Below, piece after piece: positions 34,738 to 46,320 of a DNA stretch of 64,000 nt. The notes beneath the pieces are model-generated. The model worked only from the letters and a program-made list of their open reading frames with translations. It was not told the origin of the DNA and ran no database searches. Source of the DNA: Ophthalmolycus amberensis (taxonomy: Eukaryota; Chordata; Actinopteri; Perciformes; Zoarcidae); the NCBI GenBank assembly GCA_024529925.1, contig JAFEUB010001428.1:952501-1016500 (forward strand), given 5' to 3'. How positions within the stretch are numbered: position 1 is the first letter of the stretch; each line of letters begins with the position of its first letter. The position numbers were made by a program, and so were the translations under genes.

Positions 34738-34873
34738 GTTTGCACCGTGTGCTCTGTTTGCACCGTGTGCGCCGTTTGCACCGTGTGCGCCGTTTGCACC
34801 GTGTGCGCCGTTTGCACCGTGTGCGCCGTTTGCACCGTGTGCGCCGTTTGCACCGTATGCGCCGTTTGCACCG
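34738..34873. repeat. 18-bp minisatellite, 8 copies
   Basis: GTTTGCACCGT recurs exactly every 18 bp from 34738 to 34864, the unit being GTTTGCACCGTGTGCGCC with few changes. All frames stay open (for example a CTVCAV or FAPCAP repeat). Surrounding sequence gives no gene support. The array ends next to a TAGCCGCCGGCCGG block resembling the repeat at 30480. Confidence 0.9.
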
Positions 34874-35584
34874 TTAGCTGCTAGCCGCCGGCCGGCTTGG
34901 CTTTCTCCAAGGTTATCCTATGTCCTTCAATCTCTTGTGTTCTGTTCGTGTTCGTCACTGAGTTCCTGTGTTCGTGAGAATCCTGTGGTATCTCACCACG
35001 AGTCAGATAGCAACTAAGTATTCAATCAACTTTTAGATATTAAGGTAGAATCAACTTCAAACCAACGATCATCGACATCGAAAAAACCACAACACTAGCT
35101 CATCAGTCAAATTAAAAAAATCGCTTTCGGACACTACTCGGGTCATTTTCTCTGCGTATTTAATGATTACTTAAGATCTATGTTGGTTGGTGGAACCACC
35201 ACAATAAATGCAGACATGCAGTTTTGTAATAAATACATATTGCAAACTTTTTATTTGTTGAGTTTCCTGTGAAATGCTCTGACTTCCCCTTGTAGGCAGT
35301 GATACAGCATTTACTGTATGTTTAGGACCTTTATTGTGAAAGGTAATGACTGGGAACATAATACGCGTGTTAATTAATAAATGCAAAGTGCTTTGCAAAG
35401 TGGATGTTTGTGCTTATCCAACATTGACTACTTATCACAATGCATTGTGGGATACTCTGAGTCTACTGTATAGGGTACAATCATTTTCACGATACATTCG
35501 GACAGCACTACAAAATGCCAAACTCACTATAGAGTGGACGACATCGTGAGAAGTGCATGATTTCAGACACAGCCATGGTCTTGG

Positions 35585-35925
35585 CTATTTGTTTGGTTTT
35601 ATTTTGGAGTCCAATGTGTCATGTTTGGTTTTGCTTCCTGTTTTTGTGAGTTTTCCTGCTTTTTTTTATATTGTCTGCCCTGCATTTGTCCCTCATTAAT
35701 CCCACATTCACCCTCACCACCTGCTCACCTGTACACACTCCCTTTGTTAGTCAGTCACTATTTAAACCACCTCAGTTCCTTTATTCTTTGTCGGTTCGTC
35801 TTTGCATGGAGTTCTGTTCACCTGTAACCTCGTTGCTTTTATCTGAATTAAAGTATTTTCTTTGTATCTGCCCGTCTTGGGTCCTTGCCGCCTGTGCTGC
35901 TCCCTGCACCACAACAGCTGGATTT
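35585..35925 (+). mobile_element. Probable non-autonomous element, teleost type
   Basis: The layout is GTTTTATTTTGG, CCTGTTTTTGTGAGTTTTCCTGC, CACCTGCTCACCTG, ACTATTTAAACC, TTGTCGGTTCGTCT, ATTAAAGTATTTTCTTT and TCTTGGGTCCTTGCC. This succession recalls widespread fish elements, in the opposite orientation to the type seen at 11.7-12.3 kb. Boundaries and terminal repeats were not established. Confidence 0.4.
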
Positions 35926-36167
35926 TAGGATTCTGTTGTCCAGATTCAGTTGCTTTGTTTGTGTGTGTGTCAGTGTAAAACGGGAAAATGAAACCAAAAC
36001 CATCTAGAAAGGTGCACTCAGTAGAGTGCAGATCTCTGCCAGGTGTATCTGCAACAATCACTCCTGTATTGTGTGATTGAAGGAAAACAACCCACAATTG
36101 TCTAACTCTGATACGAGCGGTGATGTATGCAGGCTATCAGCTCAGAGTTCGTCATATATGGATGTGG

Positions 36168-36242
36168 CTTAAAGAGCTTTGAGTGGTCGGAAGACTAGAA
36201 AGGAGCTCTATAAATGCAAGTCCATTCGCCATTTCCATACGA
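36168..36242 (+). mobile_element. SINE 3' end fragment
   Basis: AAAGAGCTTTGAGTGGTCGGAAGACTAGAAAGGAGCTCTATAAATGCAAGTCCATTCG is the recognisable 3' end of a common teleost tRNA-derived SINE. The tRNA-like head is missing (5' truncated). Confidence 0.6.
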
Positions 36243-36474
36243 TCTTGCCGAAAACTAAATTGAACTCATCACTGGAGCGGCTGAGTTGCAGCGAGGTACT
36301 CAGCAGGGTGTGGTTCTTGTTGACGGTTAGCCAAACACACCCTTCCAAAACAATTAGTCAGCAGGAATTCAATGGCGGGATGAATCAGTCAATAAAAAGT
36401 GTTTTGGTAAAAGTGTGAGTCACCGCAACAATGAGAGTAACAACGCAGCAATACTTGCTCTCCCAAAATAGTTT

Positions 36475-36545
36475 GCAGTTTGCAGCAGCGGAATGCAAAA
36501 TTAGCCGTGGACAGACACGGAGATGCATACTCACACACTCACGGA
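36475..36545. repeat. Dispersed repeat, copy 2 (partner at 97-165)
   Basis: Matches 97-165 over about 70 bp with scattered changes. See that entry for the shared blocks. Confidence 0.6.
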
Positions 36546-37343
36546 CGCTCGTGACCGATCGCTTGATCCTCCTGGCGGAGATAATTACCAAAGAAAACAA
36601 TTGATTTAATCTACACAATAACATGGATTTATACTCGTTTTCATCCATGCTTAAAAATGGATGTTTCAGGGAACTGTCAAATTAAACTGTTTTAAATAAC
36701 AATTTATTATCAAAAGGCGAGCATCGTCCTTGACAAACAGTCAGCCATTGTTGGTGGAAGCAGCAGGGAAAGGTATTTGAAGTAGAGGGGAGCCAAGGAG
36801 CGAAAGCACCGCCTCACGCAGCATTGACTCAAATGCAAGAGAAAGTTTGTGCTAAAATTTAAATATGCAGATCGACAAAACTAAATATGAAAACAAAATG
36901 TATTCCCGCTCGTTTTTTTTTCTTCTTGAAAACCACTCCCAACTATGGCTCCTCTACACACACACACACATTTGTTTTGTTTTGCAGTCATGTTGATCCC
37001 GTCATGTCTCCTCTAGTCTCACCTGTCGCGTCTCTTTCTTATTGGTTGTAATTTTGCTCTTCACAGCAACTGAATGCAACAATTACAAAATGTGCTCTCA
37101 GATTCGTACTTCCACTTCCTAACTCCTTGTTTTGGTTATTTTGGATCAGCAGGTCCAAATTTCCAGTGATTTTCTTTCTCTTTTACTTCCATTCCTTTTT
37201 TAAATGCATACAAATGTAAGTAACGTGTGAAGTATTTAAAAACAAACAGCTTCTTTTGTTCAGATGAGTTTTTGTTGCCACCAAACATTTGAATAGTTGC
37301 TAGATGACAATCGATGAATGTTTTTGTTCTCTTTTTCTGACAG

Positions 37344-37500
37344 TGTCGCAGCAGTCCGCTTGTCCTCCACCTCGACGTCTGGAGCAGAAGAAGGAAGAAG
37401 GAAGCGTCTGTGAGGGAACTGTGTCTGAAACTAAGTCAGAGAGAGACTGTGGGAATCGTGCAAATATATGAATTCAGCAATAAAATATGGGCAGATGGTA
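37344..37500 (+). other. Possible terminal exon of an unidentified + strand transcript
   Basis: A strong polypyrimidine tract and acceptor (TTTTTCTGACAG, ending 37343) precede about 130 bp that is open in two frames (one with 41 codons to a TGA at 37469-37471). AATAAA follows at 37479-37484. This is the arrangement of a last exon. No upstream coding exon or protein family was recognised. It could be part of a non-coding transcript antisense to and downstream of irf1, or chance. Confidence 0.2.
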
Positions 37501-39309
37501 AACATTTGGTAAAGTCAGTGTGTGTGAAGTCTTTCACATCCGTTTTTTCTTCCGGTTTTTCCAGTTTACTAACCTCAGTACGTGAGCTCATACACTACCA
37601 ATAAATACAGACATTCATCTTCATAGAGCTTAAATATTTACGAAAAGAGAAAAAAATGAATTCAATATTTTTTCATTGAATACAATTATGGCACTCGATA
37701 GTAGAAAACATGAATTAAGACGTAATAAACTGAACCAAAGTGAATGAATGAACTCAGATTGGGTCGTATTTGCGCAATATATTTGTATTTTCTTTGGCTA
37801 ATTTAGGGTATTTAAAAAGCTAACCGCTAAATATAATATTATATGTAATTATAATTACCATTTATGTACACATGTATTTCTGTCGTCCTCTTCCTCCTTC
37901 ATACCTCCACACACCTCTGGTCACAGTACAGTAGGAAGATGTGACAGCTCACCTTCATACTGACCACAAACATTTACAATACTCCCACTGAATAAAGCAA
38001 CCATTCGTACGGCTTCTATCCATGTCTGTATATTTGGTGTTTCACACTTTTGTCTGTATAATTTGTCACCTGTTTGTTGAACAAAAAACTAAATAAATCT
38101 TTTAAAAACAAACAAGCAGATTAAGTGCCTCCTTATCAAAATCATTTGTCATTTTTCACCAATAGTTAATAAGTACGCTGATTTACAAAAAAAGGGTTGT
38201 AAATGAGGGCGAGACGCCTGTCTGTCCTCCAGCATTAACTGCAATAGACCACAATGCACTGCAGCTACAAAACAGCTGTTTACTTTTTAAACAAAAGGCT
38301 ATAATCAGGCTTTTATGATCACGTTGTTGCCCGGGCTTGTCTTTTTTCTGAAGATTGTGGAAAGACATTTAGGGAATGTGGTTACAGCAGAATAAATAAG
38401 AAACAATCTCTAAAAACAGGTCCAAAAATAAAACTATATTTGTTCAGGGGGATGAGACGTTCAAGTATTAAAGTCCTTTGTGATTAAAACAAATGCATAC
38501 AACTTGAATCCACAGTTTTCTACCTCTATGTGGAGACAACATCGTTTTTCATGCACTCAAGATTTTGGGCTATTTTGATTCCATAACGTGTCTTCTCTCA
38601 GACTAGTGGAAAGAAAACATCCAAAATACACATTTAACAGTTTATTTTACTACTTTGTCTGTTTGTGTTTTTAGGTTATTTCCTAAATTCACCAAAGGTT
38701 AGCATTAGATAATGCCTCATTTGTATATTTAAACAAAACATTTCAGAAAACTAGTAATACAAAAAATAATTGTCCTAATGTCAGTTATCAACTGGGGAGG
38801 TTTCTTGGTGATATCTGTTGTTTTAGTTTTTTTACCCTATTCACCTGTAGCCTCTCACGCAACAGTTAATCCTGAAATAGTTTCTGTTCTTTTTCCATTC
38901 AAGTGATGAATGAAAGAATCTGAGTGTGTTCTGCCAGCTCTGTGGTTGATCAGGAAGCTGCCAAAACAATACGCAGACGTCTCTCTGCTCAGTCTTTTGT
39001 ATTTCTGTTTGTTGTCGAGTGATCTCAACATGCATGAGTGAAGTGTGTTTGACAACGACACTATTTCCTCAGAAGTGTGTGGAGATGACAGAGAAACTCC
39101 AGGTCGGGAGCAACAAATAACCGACCTGACTACTTACTAGATATCTGTTCAATGATCAGTGCTGTGCTTTTCTTTCACTGCACTTTTTAAAAATATTTTC
39201 TCTTTAAATGTTAAATCCAGTGTAACCTGTCAGCTATTTCTAAACAAAAACAATGTTAAAAAGAGTTGCTGTGTTGTAGATTTTTAAGGATTTAATTATT
39301 AAAATAATC

Positions 39310-39530
39310 GTGTTGATAATACTTGAACTCAATGACTTTAGACCATTTTTTATAATTTATTCCACTGCAAAAATATTTAAAAAACTAATTCATTATCTAT
39401 CTTATCTGAATAAGTACAATATCTTGTCACTTTTTCAATCTGGCTTTCGGTCAAATGATTCTACAACAACTACTGCTTTGTTAAAACGTACAAACGATAT
39501 TTTCTCTGCATCAACATTCTCACTTCTTTT
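39310..39530 (+). mobile_element. LINE reverse-transcriptase fragment (degraded)
   Basis: Translated conceptually it reads NDFRPFFI, AKIFKKLIHYL, NILSLFQSGFRSNDSTTTALLK. This is the RT segment (DYRPIS..LSKIFEKLI..QSGFR..HSTTTALL) of L2/Rex-group non-LTR elements. It has lost the flanking parts and stops shortly after, so it is a fossil fragment. Confidence 0.75.
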
Positions 39531-39636
39531 CATTGTTTGTGCCGCATTATAAAGCGTCGACATTGTAGAACCTTTTAAATTGAATCTTGCATTCTGTTTT
39601 TAGGTTTATTTTGAAACATCTGCGTCTTGGGACTCC

Positions 39637-39695
39637 AGATGAAAAATAGCCTTTCGGCTTTAACTGGCGCATTTACAGAAACGTTTTTATTAATG
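39637..39695 (+). repeat. Dispersed repeat shared with 55419-55472
   Basis: GATGAAAAATAGCC and TGGCGCATTTACAG..A..GTTTT here recur at 55419-55472 in the same orientation (GATGAAAAATGGCC, TTGGCGCATTTACAG). Class unknown. Confidence 0.55.
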
Positions 39696-39912
39696 TAATT
39701 CATTTATTTATTAATGCATTTTTTTTTTGTCTCAAGGGGTAATTCCTGATAAAGATTCTCCATATATGTAGATATATATCTATATATATATATAATATAT
39801 AGTAATGTTTTGGACCGAGATGATTTGACAGAGGCTCATAAGGTAATTGATTTTACTTCACCGGAGCATTTATAAAACTCATAATAAAGACTCATATTCA
39901 TTCACATTTAGA

Positions 39913-39918
39913 TTTATT
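39913..39918 (-). other. Candidate irf1 poly(A) signal
   Basis: TTTATT on the + strand is AATAAA on the - strand, about 570 nt past the irf1 stop codon and the nearest canonical hexamer I found. Further candidates lie at 39693-39712. Confidence 0.35.
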
Positions 39919-40488
39919 TTACAAAACCACACACAAACAACAACAACTATATACACACATTGGCTAGAACTGCTTTAAGCGAAGGACTGTACGATTTTTA
40001 AGAAGAGCTTTTACCAGAAGTTAAGAAGTTTTTCCTGAACTAAGAATTACTTTTGCAGATAACGGAGGAAAGAGATTATGTGAATTACTTTACATGTTAA
40101 CTGGCCGTCAAATGTTAAGCGCACTGATTATGTATCTGTATTTTGAGGTAAGTATTGTCTACCTCGTACATAATCACGAGTATGACCCTATGCATGTGGC
40201 CCCCACTCCTGTGCTATTACAACCCACCATCACAAAAGAAACTGAGCATCAGAAATGCCTTGAACCAGCCAAAAACATCTGAAATGAACAGCATGAGAGT
40301 TCCTCTAACACAGCAGAGCACTTCACAACGGCACACAAAGGTTGAGGGGGATGGAGACGGATCTTCGGATTGTCAATCCGCGGCCGACGGTCGATTCAAC
40401 TGAGAAGAGGGTGGACGGAATGAGCTCTATTTAAAAAGTCCAAAAGTATCAAACAGCGCTCTCCTGTCCTTTCTGTCCTGGAGATCTC

Positions 40489-43345
40489 TCACGACGACTG
40501 CTGGAAGAAGCTCTTCCATATGTCGTCTGTGGCGGTTGGGTTGTCCGAGCCCAGAGTCGTGTACTGCGGCGTCTCCTCTAGTTCGTCGACTGGAAAACAA
40601 ACAAAATGAAAGGTCAGGATGGCGAAGAAGAATGTTATTTCATTATTAAATACCGAAAACATTTCAGAAAGTGACATTCCTCTACATCGCTGGAGTACAA
40701 CATTCATAATTCATTGCTGCAAACTTTTTAAAGAACAGCAAGTACTTGATTTTATTCAACGTATCCGCATATCTTAAGAACTCCACGCATACGGTATTTG
40801 TTAAATGAAGGAAACTACTCAAAAAGTTGCTCCTCATTTTTCGTGCGTTTTCCAACGAAAGTCAGCAACACGTGTCAATTTCAGCTCGTTACAAACATAC
40901 GGTCTTTTAAAAATCAACTTCCGTCTTCACAGGAAACTACTCAGTTAGGTTTAGGAAAAGATTGTCGTTTTGAGTTCAAATAACTAACGAGTAAGCGAGT
41001 TACGTGACAAATAAAGGTTAACTAACGAGCAGCGGCCTGCTGGCTGAGAGATGGCTGTCTGTTGGACCCATCCACCTCCCGCCCTGTTTGTGCTTTTGCC
41101 TTCTTTATACTCCCTCATTCATGATTACGCGGATATCTAAGAATTACAGCGGATTATCTTTCACAAACAGGTGCAAAGTTTATTTCACTTGAAGGTGTAC
41201 CAGTGCTATGAAGCCACCGTCCTTCTAACTCACACCAGTGTGCCTCCTGCTTGCATCAGTGTTTTAATAATGTTTGAAGAAACACCGAAACGCATTCCTC
41301 GAGGCCTCATGTTGCACATGCATTTGGGGACAGTTTGTCCACCTGTTAGTGACATTTACCTGACGATTCACTCCACTGGCTGCCTGGACTGGTGCATGCG
41401 TCATTGCTCAGGAACCCCGTGCCGTCAAAGCTGCCCAACATCCAGTGTGTGTCTTTCTCCAGTTGCTGACAAATCTGAAAGAGCAACACCGGACTCAGTA
41501 TGGCTATCTTTTTGTTTTTTTCTCTCACTGTCTTAATGTTTTTGGGATTAATACAGTCGCCAAACAGGGCGACTAAGACAAACATGGGTATTCCTGTCAA
41601 TGAAAAATGCATGCAGGTAAGAGGAGATAGTCCCGTGCTTACCTTGACAATGTCTTCGGAATAGTCGTAGTCTGGAAGATCACAGCAAAGGGAGAGAGAG
41701 GGAGGGGGAGGGCGAAGAAGAGGGGACAGTGAGTATGGCACCGTGATATCCATCCATCTGAGTCTTAATTTAAACCATTTATTTGTTTGCAAGTGTGCCA
41801 CGCGTCGTCGCCGTCGTCTTACCGGGGCTGTGCTCGGGTGAAACTTCGAATCTCTGGCTGAAGTTGTTTGAAAAGCCGGAGTCGATTTCCACCGACAAAC
41901 CCCAGTCGGGGACTTCAGACGGAGGCACAAATGCGAACTCTGCAAAGATCAAACAATAAGCGTTAAATACACTCGATGCTCCGGCTTCAAGGGCTTCAAG
42001 TACACCGCTACGACTGGACGGCACACTAGATTTCAACGTTAATTATCCGGATTGTTTCTTTTCCCCTCACCTGGCTGCTCAGTTTGCATCGTGCTGTCGA
42101 CCGTGTTCTCCTGAGTGGCTGAAGCGCCTTCTTGCATGGGAGTGTCGCTGTAGTCCTCGTCTTCCTCCGTCTTGATCATTGAGTTCTGCGGAGGCAGAGA
42201 AAGTGAGATTGAGGACATGAGAAAATACAAAGAGCTGGCTACAGTCATATTGCTATATGTGTTTTTCAATGTGAATATGCTTCTGACTATGTAACAAGTG
42301 TCACAAAATACCACTAAAGTCAGCATGAACATAAAAGGGGCAGAAGATATCTTTACCTTCCTTCGTGAGTTTGTTTCCTTCGCTTTGCAACGTTTATCTG
42401 TGCAGAAGAAAGAAACACAATTAGATTTTTTTTATCATAGAACAAACTGACTCGATAGAAGAAAGGAAAAAGAGCCAGCAGACGCTATTTTAAGAAACAA
42501 AACCTGTCTCACCTCTAGATTTGGGGCTGGCGGGCAGCATCCTGAAGACGCGCACAGCTTGGTGGCCTTTGTTGATGCTCTTGTCTTTCACCTCCTCGAT
42601 GTCGGGCAGCGAGTTCATCGCACAGCGGAAGTTGGCTTTCCAGGTCTTCGGGTCGCAGGTCTGACCTTCCACGTGTTTCCCTGCACAATGCACTTTGTTT
42701 AGTCTCCGAACACCTTCAACCACCCCGCACTTCCAAAAACACCACACACCCAGATTTGTATCTGCAGAGGGTGCGTCCACGCTTGCTCACCTGTGTGGAT
42801 GGCCCATTGTTTGAAGAGATTTGCATCCTTCTCCATCTCCCAGCCGTGGCGAGCTGCATGCTTCCAGGGGATGGAGAACATCGTCTTCTCCTGGAAAAGA
42901 AACAGAAGGAAATACTGAGTTGGATCGAGGGTTCGGCGTAGAGTAGACTAAAACACGGAGCACACGTTTTTCAAACACTGCAAAGGCTGCCATTCAAACT
43001 CAGCGGCTAATGTCGACAGTTTTCTACTACAAAGCCACGATGATGGTAAGACATGATTTGCAAAGCAAATAGTAGCCACACAGGATAAACACACGCACAC
43101 CAAACTAGCTGGGTTTGTTTTTTGTTTGAACCGCAGCATACCGTGTTAGGAAGGTTTTTAACTTATCTTTGACACGTTGGTCCCATTTGTCACTCAAAGA
43201 TAAAGTACAAATAGAATATGCTGTAATATCTGTGAAATAGAGACCAAACTTGTGTCGCATCAAACTCTCGGTGTGTATTTTCGAGGGTGTCTGGTTTCAA
43301 ACGTTTCCTTTTTCCTCAGCGTTCTACTATAACACTTCTTTTTTT

Positions 43346-43376
<31 letters not shown>

Positions 43377-43757
43377 GTACAACACAAAACCCATCCGAAC
43401 TTCAAACAAGCTTCTCCTCTAAAGGTAACATACACCTAGTGTGTGGTTATCAAACTTTTAAAAAACAACAACAACGCGTGCAGCCTTGACGATCACTTCC
43501 CTCGTGGCCACTGTTGCTGCTCTTGATCTACAACAAATACATTTCATGATATCTGTTTTTGTCCTCATTGCGGTTTACTGACCACACACCTATAGTAGGC
43601 TACATGTCTTTTATTTTCTTTTTTTACATGAACCAATGCAATTTAATTTTGAAGAAAAAAGAGCTCTTACCCTGTCCATCCAGTTCAGGCCCGAGATGGC
43701 GTTCGAGTCGATCTGCTTCTGGATCCATGGCCTCATCCTCATCCTTGACACGGGCAT
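40489..43757 (-). CDS. irf1: Interferon regulatory factor 1
   Basis: Nine coding exons on the - strand: 43757-43671, 42890-42791, 42680-42513, 42397-42357, 42185-42071, 41939-41823, 41671-41643, 41474-41360, 40589-40489. They join to 873 nt, 290 residues (human 325). The product is a nuclear transcription factor that binds GAAA-type ISRE/IRF elements and drives interferon and antigen-presentation genes. The N-terminal IRF DNA-binding domain (about residues 1-113) begins MPVSRMRMRPW and keeps Trp 11, 26, 38, 46 and 58, with IPWKHAARHGW, QWAIHTG, and the recognition-helix region TWKANFRCAMNSLPDIEEVKD. A basic stretch KRCKAKETNSRRK follows as a likely nuclear signal, then an acidic, Ser/Thr-rich activation region (KTEEDEDYSD) and the C-terminal DDIWKSFFQQSS. 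Exons 1-2 of the coding part have the same lengths as in human (87 and 100 bp). Teleosts have two irf1 paralogs (a and b); I cannot tell which this is. It lies tail-to-tail with the OCTN pair, as in human. Confidence 0.96.
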
Positions 43758-44660
43758 GTTTGACCTGAAATATGCAGCGAACAAAAAGGAAAAATGAGTC
43801 TCGAGACGTGAGCAATGCGATATGTACAGCAGCGCGCGAGAGGAAATGTACTCCCGCAGTTTAGATGTATTGCTGCCTGCTGGCCGCGGAAGAAGGCTGT
43901 GAGGAGTTCACGCCCGGGGCAAGGCAAGCGAACAGAGGGGGGGGGGGTGTTGGCGTTTACGCGTCGGAGTCGGCGCTACTTGTGAAGGTCACAAAAGACC
44001 GAGAGGAAGAAAAAATATATATTTCCTGATTCGGGCTTTTGTGGCTTTAGCGTTCAATAACGTTTGGAAATGCACGTGGACTTATTTTGCAGCTGAAAAG
44101 TTTTGGGGGAGAAAAAATTTATCGAATTTATCCGACGGGGAGGCGTTTGGAGACGTGCGCCAAAAAGACCCCATGCGCGCGCGGAGAGCTCACACCTCCT
44201 ACTGCTCTGCTGCATGGATACGGTGCAGATTTAAAAAAATAATTAAACAGTCATTTCATCTCAGTTGAATCAACTGCTGGGCGCGTGGTGTGCAAGAATT
44301 TGACCTCCGCTAACTTTACCTTCCGAAAAAAAAAAGAAAAAAAAAAAGAGATGTTGGAGACTACTTTATAGTCCTCTTCGTGTGCTCACGATTTTTTTAA
44401 TTCTCAAAATTAGATACCGGCAATAAAAACATTAAAAAAGTTTCATCATGAGGCATTCCATGCAAGAAGAAGTGATAAATATCAAATCACTTACAGAATG
44501 TGTTTGATCTGTGATCCGTAAAGAGGAAGAAAATGCAGGAGTAGAGTCCGATTGGTTTAACTTTGTTCCAGAGAAGCTTCTCCTCGTCTGTGTGTTATCC
44601 ACCTGAAGGCAGGTCTCGATCAGAAGTGGGCACTGACTGCGCACCGAGGCGACGCGCGCT
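43758..44660 (-). other. irf1: irf1 5' untranslated region: non-coding exon 1 and intron 1
   Basis: The coding exon starts at acceptor TTTCAG|G (exon from 43764), seven bases before the ATG. Upstream on the - strand a consensus donor CT|GTAAGT (exon end 44495) closes a non-coding first exon that would begin near 44635, about 25-30 bp after the TATA box. The human gene likewise has a non-coding exon 1. Intron 1 contains a G9-run at about 43938 and a CG-rich stretch near 43830-44230. Confidence 0.6.
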
Positions 44661-44700
44661 TTTATACATTCGGTGTAGCTGTGGAAGGGTTTTCCCCGGC
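44660..44700 (-). promoter_or_regulatory. irf1: irf1 core promoter: TATA box and upstream NF-kB/STAT-like site
   Basis: On the - strand, TATAAAA (44660-44666) sits in a GC-rich context. About 25-30 bp further upstream is GGGGAAAACCC (about 44687-44697). This resembles a kappaB element; human IRF1 is controlled by NF-kB and STAT1 sites at a similar position. The match to either consensus is partial, so the factor assignment is inference. Confidence 0.5.
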
Positions 44701-45537
44701 TGCGCGAGGAGCCGTGCACGCTGTAAAAAGATGTCCACCCCGGAAGAAAAGCAAATTAAAATCATATCGACAACGAATTGTTATTCTTATTGAATTAGGA
44801 CTTTATACGATTGTAACTTCATGAATGTCATCTTTATTTTACAAATGAAGAATGCACATTGTGAGTACAGGAGGGCAAAGCAGATCAGTTGACACAAAAC
44901 TACTTATTCTGTAATCTGCAACATAAACATCTTTCAACCAAAACAAGTCTCACTGTAAACAACTGATGTCATCTCTGCATGCATGCAGATCAACCCCCCG
45001 TCTCACAAAACAAAAAGGGATTTCATGATTAAAAGACACTAGGATTTAAGTGTGTAAATTAAGTTTAGGTTCATGGTTGATACTTTTTACAGTGTTCTCT
45101 GTCTTCTGCTGCAGACCTGTTTCCGAGAAATCACGTTGTTGAATGCAAGAAGGAAGTTAAACAACAACACTTGTTGGTGACAGCACGTAGACTCTCTTAC
45201 TTATAAAGCTAGACCAGTTTTATATTTAGTCCGGGTCCAGTCCTGCAGACTTAGCATGCCATGTCTATTGCAAACGTTTTTAACATTTGCAGGTATTGTC
45301 ACAATGTGGATTGTAAAGGCTTTATAAGGACGGATGCTATTTATATGCTATAGTTTTATTATTATATGTTAATGTGTCATATAGGCCTGCAGAATATAGT
45401 TCTAACTATAGTGATATTTATAATGATAATTAACATATTTTACTATTAGACTAGTCTAGTGGTCTGTAATATAAACATGTAGTTTGGCAATTGTGTACCT
45501 CATTCGAATAAAAATATATATGCATATCAAATTAGGA

Positions 45538-45540
<3 letters not shown>

Positions 45541-45582
<42 letters not shown>
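45541..45582. repeat. (CA)n microsatellite
   Basis: About 20 CA units. 44720-45540 has no supported feature. Confidence 0.9.
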
Positions 45583-45588
<6 letters not shown>

Positions 45589-46019
45589 AGCATTCATCCT
45601 CCAGATACCAAAGGTGACCCACGCCCGGCACGATAATCATGTGCACGAGACCAGCCCTTTAGTGTAAACGGCTCTCAGCAGAGAAGTCGGGCATTTATAA
45701 GAAATGGTGTAATAATTTAATTTCGCCGGCAGTGGCGCTGCAGTAACGGGCTTGAATGTGGGTCATGCACACAGACTGTATCTGCAGCAGCGGTGTGTTG
45801 ATGTGGAGCGGCGAGGACGCAACGTGGAGGACCCACGGTAGAAACAGCAGCTTTGTGGACTCAATAAAACGCTCGTTATCATCCATATATGTGTTAAGAA
45901 TTCACCAAAGAGCTCGTGTAAAGTGTAACCAATGCGTGCGCACACACAAAAAAAATGCAACGGAGTGAATGCAAATGACAGCACATGCATATTTAAATAT
46001 TTCATTTTGTCTTATTCTT

Positions 46020-46320
46020 TTTGTGGAATTGCTCGGTTTATCTCGCGGTTTGCATGTGAAAAAACTAAATCACGGAGGTCACGTTGTGAAACAGCATCGG
46101 TGCACACAGCTCGCTTTCTCCACGGGGGGGGGGGGGTTGGGATCTCCCATATCTGTGTCGTCGCAGCTACCGGTGCCGCTGTCCTTTTAGGGGCTTCCCA
46201 GCGCGTTGTGTTTGCGCGCTCACACCGGCTGCTGCGCGCACGTATACGGGCTCGAGCGCGCTATCTGAAGGGGATAGCAGGGAGTTTTCCAGCGGAGTTT
46301 TCAGTCAAATCTGTGGGATT
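46020..46320. other. CpG-dense segment with a G13 run upstream of irf1
   Basis: Many CG dinucleotides (for example GCGCGCACGTATACGGGCTCGAGCGCGC around 46230-46262) and a 13-G homopolymer at 46124-46136, in an otherwise AT-rich region about 1.5 kb upstream of the irf1 promoter. It could be an unmethylated regulatory island. No exon was recognised. Confidence 0.35.

Noticed and set aside
41346..41945. 199-codon - strand frame overlapping irf1
   Set aside because: It includes irf1 exons 8 and 9 but runs through introns that are removed by clear GT-AG sites; the spliced exons give the conserved protein.
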